This document shows positions 1 through 6,532 of a DNA stretch of 12,063 bases, in pieces. Position numbers and translations under genes: made by a program. A model generated the notes under the pieces. The model was not told where the DNA came from, ran no database searches, and saw nothing but the letters and a program-made list of their open reading frames with translations. The stretch comes from Actinomycetospora sp. (GTDB lineage: Bacteria > Actinomycetota > Actinomycetes > Mycobacteriales > Pseudonocardiaceae), in assembly GCA_025925615.1 (NCBI GenBank), contig JAICLN010000078.1:1-12063 (forward strand), read 5' to 3'. Position 1 is the stretch's first letter. Every line of letters starts with the position of its first letter.

Positions 1-430
1 CGCCGTCCTGGACCTGACGCTGCGCTACACCGGCGAGCGGGTGCCGTGCGGCCGGCCGGTCGCGACGTTCCCCGCCGTCGCGGCGCACCTGGTCCGCATC
101 GCCGAGCAGACCGAGCTCGCCGCGATCGCCGCCCGCAGCGCCGCGGCGGGAGCGGGCGAGGAGGACGTGCCGGCCGCCCTCGCCGTCGCGGCCGCGGCGG
201 CCGGCGCCTCGGAGGCCGCGGGCGCCGTCGCCGCCGCGGCCCACCAGGCCACCGGCGCCATGGGCATGACCCGGGAGTTCGCGCTCGGCGCCCTGACCCG
301 CCGGTTGTGGACGTGGCGCGACGAGTGGGACGGCGGGCGTCCGTGGGCCGCGGAGCTCGGGCGGTCCCTGGCCGCAGGCGGCGCCGACGCGTTCTGGCCG
401 ACGCTCTCCCGCGGCCTGGTCACCGGGTGA
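1..430 (+). CDS. Acyl-CoA dehydrogenase, C-terminal part (partial, open at left edge)
   Basis: The reading frame is open from base 2 to TGA at 428-430 and gives 142 residues. They match the C-terminal helical domain of FAD-dependent acyl-CoA dehydrogenases. A stretch of the type YTGERVPCGRPVATF near the start corresponds to the family's Y-x-x-x-R-x-x-F-G-x-P-I segment. Near the end, HQATGAMGMTREF followed by RRLWTWRDEW corresponds to the conserved HQ-x-x-G-x-x-G-x-T-x-E region. These enzymes make the alpha,beta double bond in acyl-CoA and pass electrons to ETF in the cytoplasm. The usual 'FG' in the first motif is 'CG' here, and the segment between the two motifs is very alanine-rich. Substrate and subfamily cannot be told because the N-terminal and middle domains, with the catalytic base, lie outside the window. 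The stop lies 11 bases inside the end of the convergent membrane-protein gene. Confidence 0.87.
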   Translation, partial: AVLDLTLRYTGERVPCGRPVATFPAVAAHLVRIAEQTELAAIAARSAAAGAGEEDVPAALAVAAAAAGASEAAGAVAAAAHQATGAMGMTREFALGALTRRLWTWRDEWDGGRPWAAELGRSLAAGGADAFWPTLSRGLVTG

Positions 431-1405
431 CGGTCCGGGTCACGAACCGCGTCCGGTAGCGCTCGACGACCAGCAGCAGCACGAACTCGACGACGACGGC
501 GCTGACCACCAGCTCGGCGTCGAGGTAGCCGAGGACGACGTTCACCCCGGCCAGCGCGATGACGAGGCCGGCCCGGCTCATCGCGGTGCCCCACCGGTCC
601 CGGCCCAGGACCAGGGCCACCGCGGCGAGCAGCAGCAGCGCCCCGACGATCGCCTCGCCTGCGGAGCGACCACGAGCATCGGCGGCCGGGAGCCCGGCGG
701 GACCACCTGGTCGTCGAGCACCAGCTCCGAGTCCGGACCGCCGGCCACGAGGACGATCAGGATGACCAGCCCGACCAGGGATGCCAGCCCGAGCAGCGTC
801 GAGCCCGCGATGAGCACGAGGCGGTGTGCCCACCGGGGCAGCAGGACCGCCTCGACACGGAGCAGGGTCGCTCGCAGGGCGCTGGTGCGGGCACCGGGCG
901 GTTCGACGGCGTCGACGGGCTCGGTCTCGGTCTGGGCCTCGGTCTCGACGAGCGGCCGCTCGAGCTGGGTGCGCCGCGCCAGGGTGGCGACCCCGAGCAC
1001 GGCCAGGAAGACGACGTAGATGATCGGTGCCGCGAGCGGGGTGAAGTAGTCGTTCGCCTGGGTGATGAACTTCCCGACCTCGTCGACGAAGAGGCCCGAG
1101 CCGACGCCCACGCACACCGCGGTCACCCGGTGGACCCAGGCGTCGGCCCAGAGCAGCACGAGCATGCCGCCGACGAGCAGGAGCAGCCCGCCCCACAGCG
1201 CATGGGCCAGGTGGTAGACCTCCCCGCCGATCTGGGGATAGCCGGTCAGCGCGAGGTAGAGCCGGGTCACGACGACGGTGACCCCGAAGCTGACCGCCAC
1301 CAGCCGCAGGCTCCGGGGCGCGTCGGCGCGCTGGACGGGGGCGCGGCTCCGGTGGGGGGCCGTCACGGTGGGGGAGACGTCCGCCGTGACCGGCATCGTG
1401 CTCAT
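420..1405 (-). pseudogene. Polytopic membrane protein of unknown function, interrupted by a one-base frameshift
   Basis: I do not recognise a function. ATG at 1405 is preceded by a GAGGGGG ribosome site, and the frame runs about 249 residues to near base 658. Helices lie at about 33-52, 66-86, 90-105, 124-143 and 192-221. A conserved-looking block VDEVGKFITQANDYF sits between the third and fourth, and an acidic, Glu/Thr-rich linker between the fourth and fifth. Past about base 658 this frame becomes Arg/Ser/Trp-rich low-quality sequence. The neighbouring frame becomes strongly hydrophobic (AGEAIVGALLLLAAVALVLG, then a further helix pair) and ends at TGA 422-420. The span of 986 bases is not a multiple of three, so one base is missing, or two are extra, between about 655 and 715. 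I saw no slippery heptamer. It may be a recent pseudogene or a sequencing error. The intact protein would have about 328 residues and seven or eight helices. Confidence 0.72.
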
Positions 1406-1703
1406 CGGGCCCCCTCGCTCGTCGTCGCGGGAGAACGCTAGGGGACGGCGGTGACCTCGATCCAGCTCTCGCCGAGGCCCGTGCGCAGCAGATCGGTCCG
1501 GGAGAGGCGCGCGACCCAGGGTGACGGCGTCCAGGGTCCGGACGGGGGCCCGGACTCTCATTCGCCGGAAGGACCGCGAAACGTCACTCGCTCAGCGCAA
1601 CGGTCACCCGGCCTGTGCGTCTGCATGTGCGTCCGATCGGTGCGAGGATGGCGGTCTGGACCGATACCGTGTCGGATGCTGGGTCGGAGGGCGGGAGGCC
1701 GCG
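1406..1703. other. Divergent intergenic spacer (298 bases) with an unexplained short open frame
   Basis: This spacer separates the start of the minus-strand membrane gene from the start of the plus-strand BKACE gene, so it should carry both promoters. I cannot place either with confidence. TACCGT at 1665-1670 would suit an actinobacterial -10 for the BKACE gene with a leader of about 27 bases, but no good -35 stands 16-18 bases before it. A six-base inverted repeat (GTCCGG 1536-1541, CCGGAC 1550-1555) could form a weak hairpin. On the minus strand, a 39-residue frame between stops (1557-1438) has strikingly GC-rich third positions in its distal two thirds and ends about 30 bases before the membrane gene. 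It has no in-frame ATG or GTG. Confidence 0.5.
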
Positions 1704-2519
1704 GTGCTGCAGTGCTGCCCCAACGGGACACGCCCCGAGGGCGTGTCTCCGGCCCTCCCGAGCACCCCCGAGGAGCTCGCCCGGGACGCCGGCGCGGTCG
1801 CGGCGCTGGGCGTCCGCAGCCTGCACGTGCACCCCCGCGACGAGGCGGGCCGCGAGAGCCTGGACACCTCGGTGATCGGGACGACGGTCGCCGCCATCCG
1901 GGCGGCCGCGCCGACCGTGGAGATCGGCGTGCCCCTCGCGCGCTGGGTGGAGCCGAACGCGTTCCGGCGGACCCAGCTGGTGCAGGAGTGGGTCGCCCTG
2001 CCGCGCCACGCCCGTCCCGACGTCGTCGCCGTCAGCGTCCACGAGCGCGGCTGGGAGACGGTCTGCGAGGCGCTCGCGTCCGTCGGTCTGGGGATCGAGC
2101 TCGGGGTGTGGACCACCGGCGACGCGGTGCAGCTGCGTCAGGCCGGGGTCCCGCTCAACACGGTCCGGGTCACGGTCGAGGTCACCGTCACCGACCCGGA
2201 CTCCGCGGTCGCCGAGGCGGTCCGCCTGCTGCGGGCGCTGCGCCCGATGCCGGTGCCGATCCTGCTGCACGGCGAGGAGGGTGGTGCCTGGCCGGTCCTG
2301 GACTACGCCCGGCGGCAGGGCTTCGACACCCGCATCGGGTTCGAGGACACCCTGACCGGCCCGGACGGGGTGTGGTCGGCCACCGGGAACGAGGAGCTCG
2401 TCCGCTACGCGCTCGGGCAGGCCGTGTCGCCCCGGCTCGACGAACCGGGGCGCCGCCCACGCCGGAGCCTGCTCGGCGGCTTCCTCCCCGGCCGGTCCCG
2501 GGCGTCGCATCGGGGCTGA
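1704..2519 (+). CDS. BKACE family protein (DUF849; beta-keto acid cleavage enzyme / 3-keto-5-aminohexanoate cleavage protein)
   Basis: A GTG start at 1704 follows GGGAGG (1693-1698) by five bases. It gives 271 residues starting VLQCCPNGTRPEG, which fits the usual family N-terminus; upstream in-frame starts lack this fit. Family members are metal-dependent TIM-barrel enzymes that condense a beta-keto acid with acetyl-CoA to give acetoacetate and a new acyl-CoA. Visible signatures are SLHVHPRD (metal-binding His41 and His43, then Arg45-Asp46), HGEEGGAWPV near 197-206, and RIGFEDTL with Glu214, the expected third metal ligand. The Arg- and Gly-rich tail after about residue 245 looks disordered. 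The length is near the short end of the family (about 270-310). Substrate cannot be read from sequence because side-chain specificity varies widely across the family. It may be co-transcribed with the hydrolase 42 bases downstream. Confidence 0.85.
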   Translation: MLQCCPNGTRPEGVSPALPSTPEELARDAGAVAALGVRSLHVHPRDEAGRESLDTSVIGTTVAAIRAAAPTVEIGVPLARWVEPNAFRRTQLVQEWVALPRHARPDVVAVSVHERGWETVCEALASVGLGIELGVWTTGDAVQLRQAGVPLNTVRVTVEVTVTDPDSAVAEAVRLLRALRPMPVPILLHGEEGGAWPVLDYARRQGFDTRIGFEDTLTGPDGVWSATGNEELVRYALGQAVSPRLDEPGRRPRRSLLGGFLPGRSRASHRG

Positions 2520-2561
2520 GTTCGGGCCCGCGGCTCCCGGAAACGGGGTGACAGGGGTGGG

Positions 2562-3353
2562 ATGCTCCTCGGCGTGACCACTACCGCCGACGACCTGCCG
2601 ATAACCGTCGTCGGGACCGGCGACCCGATCGTCCTGGTGCCCGGGTCGGGCAGCGGACCGGACTCGTGGGCCGCGGTGGTCGCGGCGCTGGCCGGGGAGT
2701 TCGAGGTCCGGTCCTTCGTGCGGCGGGCGTACACGGGCCGGCCGGGGCCGACGCCGCGCACCTTCGCCGAGGAAGTCGCGGACGTGCGCGGGATCCTCGC
2801 CGCCGTCGGCCGTCCCGCCCACCTCGTCGGCGCCTCCCTCGGCGCCACCCTCGCCCTGCACACGGCGCTGCGGTCCCCCGAGGGCATCCGCTCGCTGTGC
2901 CTCTTCGAGCCGCCGCTGCTGCTCGCCGGACCGCAGGTCGGACCGGTCGCCGCGCGCCACCGCGACCTGGTCGTCGCGGGGGAGCACCGGACGGCCGGAC
3001 TGCTCGTGGCGCGCGAGGTGCTGCACGCACCGGCGGTCCTCGTCGACGCCCTCGCCGGCGCCCCGGAACCCGAGCCGGCCGAGGCCGCTCGCGAGTCCCG
3101 CGGATGGGAGGCCGACCTCGCCCAGCTCGCCGACGACGACCGCGACGTGGCCCGCTGGTCGGCGATCACCCTGCCCACGCTGATCCTGCAGGGCGGGCAG
3201 ACCTGGTCGCCGGTCCGCGAGGGTGTCGAGGCCCTCGCCCGGGCCCTCCCGCACGCCGAGCGGGTGGTCTGGCCCGACGAGTCCCACTTCGTCACTGCCA
3301 CCGCGCCCGGCCGCTTCGCCGACGCCGTCGCCGACTTCGCCCGCCGGCACTGA
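2562..3353 (+). CDS. Alpha/beta-fold hydrolase
   Basis: The 263-residue protein has the alpha/beta-hydrolase pattern. VLVPGSGSG (24-32) is the oxyanion-hole region, GASLG (90-94) is the nucleophile elbow with Ser92, and DESHFV near the C-terminus supplies the catalytic His242. The acid is unclear: after the penultimate strand the protein reads LILQGGQTWSP (208-217), where many relatives have an Asp. Glu116 in LFEPPL, after an earlier strand, is the alternative. I chose ATG 2562 because AGGGGTGG lies just upstream; GTG 2574 has no ribosome site. There is no signal peptide, so it is probably cytoplasmic. Esterase, thioesterase and C-C hydrolase activity are all possible. It follows the BKACE gene by 42 bases on the same strand, so the two may share a transcript. 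Confidence 0.85.
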   Translation: MLLGVTTTADDLPITVVGTGDPIVLVPGSGSGPDSWAAVVAALAGEFEVRSFVRRAYTGRPGPTPRTFAEEVADVRGILAAVGRPAHLVGASLGATLALHTALRSPEGIRSLCLFEPPLLLAGPQVGPVAARHRDLVVAGEHRTAGLLVAREVLHAPAVLVDALAGAPEPEPAEAARESRGWEADLAQLADDDRDVARWSAITLPTLILQGGQTWSPVREGVEALARALPHAERVVWPDESHFVTATAPGRFADAVADFARRH

Positions 3354-3434
3354 TCGCCGACCGGCACTGACCGCGCGGAGGCAATGATCGCCCCGCCGGC
3401 ACCGATCGGCTGCGTCGCGGCCGCCTCCCAGCGG

Positions 3435-3484
3435 GACGAACGGCTCGTTCGTCACCGAAGATGGTGACGAACGGCCCGTTCGTG
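3435..3484. promoter_or_regulatory. Twin palindromic operator-like sites upstream of the ligase-dehydrogenase operon
   Basis: Two near-identical palindromes lie in tandem. The first has arms GACGAACG (3435-3442) and CGTTCGTC (3446-3453) around GCT. The second has arms ACGAACGG (3467-3474) and CCGTTCGT (3476-3483) around C. Both share the core CGAACGG-N-(C/T)CGTTCG. Their centres, 3444 and 3475, are 31 bp apart, close to three helical turns, so two dimers would sit on the same face of the DNA. The block as a whole is also an inverted repeat: 3436-3456 pairs with 3463-3483 with only one mismatch and one G-T pair. Size, symmetry and position 65-115 bases before the ligase start fit binding by a TetR-type dimeric repressor. 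No regulator gene is present in the window. It could alternatively act as a hairpin ending the hydrolase transcript, though there is no T run. Confidence 0.65.
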
Positions 3485-3535
3485 GCTCACCGTCGAGCAC
3501 CACGACGACGTCTTCTCCGCCGGCCCCGCCGCTCC

Positions 3536-3541
3536 TAGGGT
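3536..3541 (+). promoter_or_regulatory. Possible -10 element (TAGGGT) for leaderless transcription of the ligase gene
   Basis: TAGGGT fits the actinobacterial TANNNT -10 pattern and ends seven bases before ATG 3549, so transcription could start at or next to the initiation codon. No good Shine-Dalgarno sequence precedes that ATG, which is consistent with a leaderless message. The -35 region about 17 bases upstream is not recognisable, so this is tentative. Confidence 0.35.
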
Positions 3542-3548
3542 CGATCGG

Positions 3549-5087
3549 ATGACCGACTCGCCCTACCTCGAGGACCTCGTCGCGGTACTGGGCGGGGCCG
3601 GGGACCGGACCGTCGTGCGGCACGAGGGCCGGGACGTGTCCGGCCACGCGCTGCTCGACGCCGTCCACCGCCACGCGCGCGAGCTGCTCGCGCTCGGCGT
3701 CGGGCGCGGCGACCTCGTGGCGATCTACGCCGCGAACCGGCCGGCCAGCCTCGTCGTCCGCTACGCCACCCACCTCGTCGGCGCCGCGTCGGTCTACCTG
3801 TCCGCGCCGCCGGACCCGGCCGTGCGGGCCTGCATGCTCGTCGACGTCGCCCCGCGGCTGGTCGTCGTCGAGCCCTCGACGGCGCACCTGCTGCCGCGGA
3901 CGGACGTCCCGGTCGCGGCGGTGGGCGGGCCGGTGCCCGGCGTCGGGTACCGGCTGGACGAGGCCGCCGCCGCCCGGTCCGCGGAGCCGCTGGCCCCGGC
4001 GGCCCGGCCGGGTGACCTCGCCGTCGTCATCTCCTCGGGCGGCACCACCGGGGTCCCGAAGAGCAGCGTCCGCGACTTCGTCTCCTGGTCCGCCTCGGTC
4101 CGCACCCCGCACCGGCCGCAGCGGCGCCAGCTCGCCGGCGGCAACCTCGCCTACCTCACCCAGGTCCTCGTCGACCAGACCCTGCTCGGCGGCGGCACCG
4201 TCGTGCTGCAGGACGGGGTCGAGCCGGTCCGCACGCTCGCCACCATCGAGGCGGAACGCATCACCGACCTGTTCCTCGTGGAACCACAGCTCTTCGAGCT
4301 CATGGACCACCCCGACGTCGAGCGGCGTGACCTGAGCACGCTGCGGGCCCTGACCCACATCGGTGCGGACGCCGCACCGGTGCTCCGCCGCCGCGCGCGG
4401 GAGCGCCTCGGGGCCGTCATCGCGCACACCTACGGCGCGAGCGAGATGGGCATCGTCAGCGCGCTCCTGCCGGGCGAGCACGACCTCACCCACCTCGACC
4501 GCTTCACGTGCGCGGGGCACGTCGTCCCGGGCGTCGAGGTCCGGTTCCGCGACGACACGGGCGCGCTCCACCCGTCGGAGGGCCTCATGGAGGTGTGCTC
4601 CCCGGCGATGGCGCAGGGCTACCGGCACCGGCCGGTCGAGGAGGCGGAGCACTTCGTCGACGGGTGGTACCGGACGGGCGACCTCGGGCGCCTCGACGAG
4701 GAGGGCTACCTGCACGTCCTCGGGCGGGCGGGGGACTGCGAGACCGTCGACGGCGTCCTCGTCACCGCCGTCGGGCTGCAGGACACCCTGTGCCGGCTCC
4801 CCGACGTCCGCTATTCGGTGATCGTCCCCGAGCTCGAGGCGGACCGTCGCGTGGCCGCGGTCGTCGCCTGGCCCGGGCACACCGTCGACCCGGGCGACTG
4901 CGTGGAGGCGGTTCGGGGCGCGTACGGCGGCCGGGTCGCCGCGAGCCTCGTCGTCGTCCTCCTCGATCGCGTCCCGCTCACCGAGCAGGGAAAGCCGGAC
5001 CGGGCCGCCCTGCGGCGCCTCGCGGAGGCGGGGACCAGGGCCGTAGCAAGTACCGATAGCGGGGAGACGTCGTGGGTGCATCGCTGA
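3549..5087 (+). CDS. AMP-binding acyl-CoA synthetase / adenylate-forming ligase
   Basis: The 512-residue protein has the adenylate-forming (ANL) architecture. SSGGTTGVPK (162-171) is the phosphate-binding A3 loop, TYGASE (294-299) is A5, and WYRTGD (373-378) is A7 with the ribose-binding Asp378. GRAGD (392-396) is the A8 hinge, and PLTEQGKPDR (476-485) is A10 with the adenylation Lys482. Such enzymes activate a carboxylic acid with ATP and usually transfer it to CoA. The A8 region is unusual: where relatives read GR-x-K-D with an Ile-Lys, Gly-Gly and Pro-x-E-(I/V)-E series, this protein reads GRAGDCETVDG and then TAVGLQDTL. The length is normal for acyl- or aryl-CoA ligases. ATG 3549 lacks a ribosome site, and the message may be leaderless. 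Its last 16 bases overlap the dehydrogenase gene, so both are probably made from one transcript. The substrate is unknown. Confidence 0.87.
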   Translation: MTDSPYLEDLVAVLGGAGDRTVVRHEGRDVSGHALLDAVHRHARELLALGVGRGDLVAIYAANRPASLVVRYATHLVGAASVYLSAPPDPAVRACMLVDVAPRLVVVEPSTAHLLPRTDVPVAAVGGPVPGVGYRLDEAAAARSAEPLAPAARPGDLAVVISSGGTTGVPKSSVRDFVSWSASVRTPHRPQRRQLAGGNLAYLTQVLVDQTLLGGGTVVLQDGVEPVRTLATIEAERITDLFLVEPQLFELMDHPDVERRDLSTLRALTHIGADAAPVLRRRARERLGAVIAHTYGASEMGIVSALLPGEHDLTHLDRFTCAGHVVPGVEVRFRDDTGALHPSEGLMEVCSPAMAQGYRHRPVEEAEHFVDGWYRTGDLGRLDEEGYLHVLGRAGDCETVDGVLVTAVGLQDTLCRLPDVRYSVIVPELEADRRVAAVVAWPGHTVDPGDCVEAVRGAYGGRVAASLVVVLLDRVPLTEQGKPDRAALRRLAEAGTRAVASTDSGETSWVHR

Positions 5088-5896
5088 AGGGCCGGACCAT
5101 CGTCATGTCGGGCGGGAGCCGGGGCATCGGGCTCGCCATCCTGCTGGCGGCCGCGAAGGCGGGTGCCAACGCCGTCCTCCTGGCGAAGACCGACCGGCCC
5201 GACCCGCGCCTGCCCGGCACCGTGCACACCGCAGTCGAGGAGATCCAGGCCGCGGGCGGCCAGGCGGTGGCCGTCGTCGGGGACGTCCGGGAGGAGGACG
5301 ACGTCGCGCGCGCCGTCGCGGCGGCGACGGAGAACTTCGGCGGCGTCGACATCGTCGTCAACAACGCCTCGGCGCTCAACCTCGCCGGGACGCTTGAGCT
5401 CACCCCGAAGCGCTACGACCTCATGCAGCAGATCAACGCCAAGGGCACGTTCCAGCTCACCCGGGCCGCGCTGCCGCAGCTGTTCGAGTCCGAGGACCCG
5501 CAGATCGTCACCCTCGGCCCGCCGATCAACCTCAAGCCCGAGTGGCTCGGCAGGTTCCCGTCCTACGCGCTCTCGAAGTACGCCATGACGCTGTTGACCC
5601 TCGGCTTCGCCGCGGAGTTCGCCGAGCGCGGGGTGCGCGCCAACTGCCTCTGGCCGCAGACGACGATCTCCACCGCCGCCGTCGCCAACCTCCTCAGCGG
5701 CGACGAGGCCTCCCGCCGCGCCCGCTCGCCCGAGATCATGGGCGACGCCGCCGTCGCGCTGCTCACCGACGCCGAGCGCCCGACCGGCCAGGTGTTCCTC
5801 GACGTCGAGGCGCTGGCGCGGGCGGGCGTCACGGACCTGTCGTCCTACGGCGGCGGCGAGGAGCTCGAGCTCGACTTCTTCGTCGACGAATTCTGA
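5072..5896 (+). CDS. Short-chain dehydrogenase/reductase, HSDL2-like
   Basis: The 274-residue protein is a Rossmann-fold NAD(P)-dependent oxidoreductase. SGGSRGIG (13-20) is the cofactor loop, GDV (70-72) and NNAS (97-100) are the next SDR signatures, and YALSK (165-169) carries the catalytic Tyr and Lys. Several blocks resemble the bacterial relatives of human HSDL2 rather than classical SDRs: LLAKT with a Pro-rich LPGTVHTA, DLMQQINAKGTF, NCLWPQTTISTAAV, LLSGDEASRRARSPEIM and a C-terminal AGVTDL. At the catalytic-Ser region, relatives read S-P-P while this protein reads G149-P-P. GTG 5072 has GGGGAG five bases before it and lies inside the end of the ligase gene (16-base overlap), implying coupled translation. 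It may oxidise or reduce a hydroxy- or keto-acyl-CoA made after ligase activation. HSDL2 itself is poorly characterised, so the reaction is an inference. Confidence 0.88.
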   Translation: MGASLKGRTIVMSGGSRGIGLAILLAAAKAGANAVLLAKTDRPDPRLPGTVHTAVEEIQAAGGQAVAVVGDVREEDDVARAVAAATENFGGVDIVVNNASALNLAGTLELTPKRYDLMQQINAKGTFQLTRAALPQLFESEDPQIVTLGPPINLKPEWLGRFPSYALSKYAMTLLTLGFAAEFAERGVRANCLWPQTTISTAAVANLLSGDEASRRARSPEIMGDAAVALLTDAERPTGQVFLDVEALARAGVTDLSSYGGGEELELDFFVDEF

Positions 5897-5985
5897 CCCG
5901 TCGGTCTTGTCGACGCCCTGGACGGACCGCTCCCCGCCTCGCCCGGGATGTCCCGACGATCCGGTGCGTAGGTCGTCCGGGGATC

Positions 5986-5991
5986 GGTTAC
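5986..5991 (+). promoter_or_regulatory. Weak candidate -10 (GGTTAC) of SigB/SigF type upstream of the RsbW-like gene
   Basis: GGTTAC resembles the GGGTA(C/T) -10 of actinobacterial SigB/SigF-class promoters, and GGTGCG lies 17 bases before it where a GG-rich -35 would be. The implied leader is about 75 bases. Such promoters often drive genes of this regulatory family, but the match is imperfect and proves little on its own. Confidence 0.2.
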
Positions 5992-6073
5992 ATGCTGTCC
6001 AACCGGCCTGCTGGACCGATCACGGCGGCAAACGTGACGGCATTCGACACGGCAGGCTCGACAGGAGGCTCCC

Positions 6074-6511
6074 GTGGACGCCGTCGAGTTCGAGCGGGTC
6101 AGCTACCCGGCAGAGGCAGGTGAGTGTCCGCGGATCCGGGACGACGTCCGGAAGTGGATGGACGCCTCCGGCGTCGCCGACGACGTCTCGCACGGCGTGA
6201 TCCTCGCCGTGAGCGAGGCGATCGACAACGTCGTCGCCCACGCGTACCCGGCCGGGTCCGACGCGTCCGGGCCGCCGACCATCGACCTCACCATGTGCCT
6301 CGACGCGGGCGAGGTCGTGGTCACCGTGGCCGACCACGGCCGCTGGGCGGCACCGTCGAGCACCGACCTCGAGCACGACGTGAGCGGGCGGCCGGCCACG
6401 CACGGCCGCGGCATCATCCTGATGAACACCCACGTCGACGAGCTCGCCATCCACCACGACCGTCAGGGCACCTCGGTGTACCTGCGCTCCCGGCTGGTGC
6501 GAGAGGCCTGA
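6074..6511 (+). CDS. RsbW-like anti-sigma factor / serine-protein kinase (HATPase_c_2)
   Basis: GTG 6074 follows a perfect AGGAGG (6063-6068) by five bases and gives 145 residues, the usual size for free-standing RsbW/SpoIIAB-type regulators. The GHKL ATP-binding signatures are present: an N box in AVSEAIDNVVAHAY (Glu48, Asn52), a G1 box in VADHGRW (Asp87, Gly89), and a G2-like loop HGRGI (110-114). Such proteins bind a sigma factor, or phosphorylate an STAS-domain antagonist, in general stress or developmental control. Neither a partner sigma factor of the SigB/SigF class nor an STAS antagonist lies next to it, so it is an orphan as far as this window shows. The ECF sigma gene further right is of a class not normally controlled by RsbW. 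The gene is convergent with the molybdoenzyme gene, with only 21 bases between stops. Confidence 0.88.
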   Translation: MDAVEFERVSYPAEAGECPRIRDDVRKWMDASGVADDVSHGVILAVSEAIDNVVAHAYPAGSDASGPPTIDLTMCLDAGEVVVTVADHGRWAAPSSTDLEHDVSGRPATHGRGIILMNTHVDELAIHHDRQGTSVYLRSRLVREA

Positions 6512-6532
6512 CCGCGCCGATCGGGGTGCCGC

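Noticed and set aside
3435..3483. The twin palindromes as LexA (SOS) boxes
   Set aside because: The actinobacterial SOS box has GAAC and GTTC separated by four bases; both sites here have five, and the genes downstream are not DNA repair genes.
3536..3548. TAGGGTC region as a Shine-Dalgarno site for the ligase gene
   Set aside because: The purine run is short, interrupted and poorly spaced; a -10 role fits better, though weakly.
1584..5081. A minus-strand frame open for over 1,100 codons opposite the BKACE, hydrolase and ligase genes
   Set aside because: It mirrors the codon bias of the real plus-strand genes in this very GC-rich DNA. Its product is Arg/Gly/Asp-rich without any family motif, while the plus strand holds well-formed enzymes throughout.
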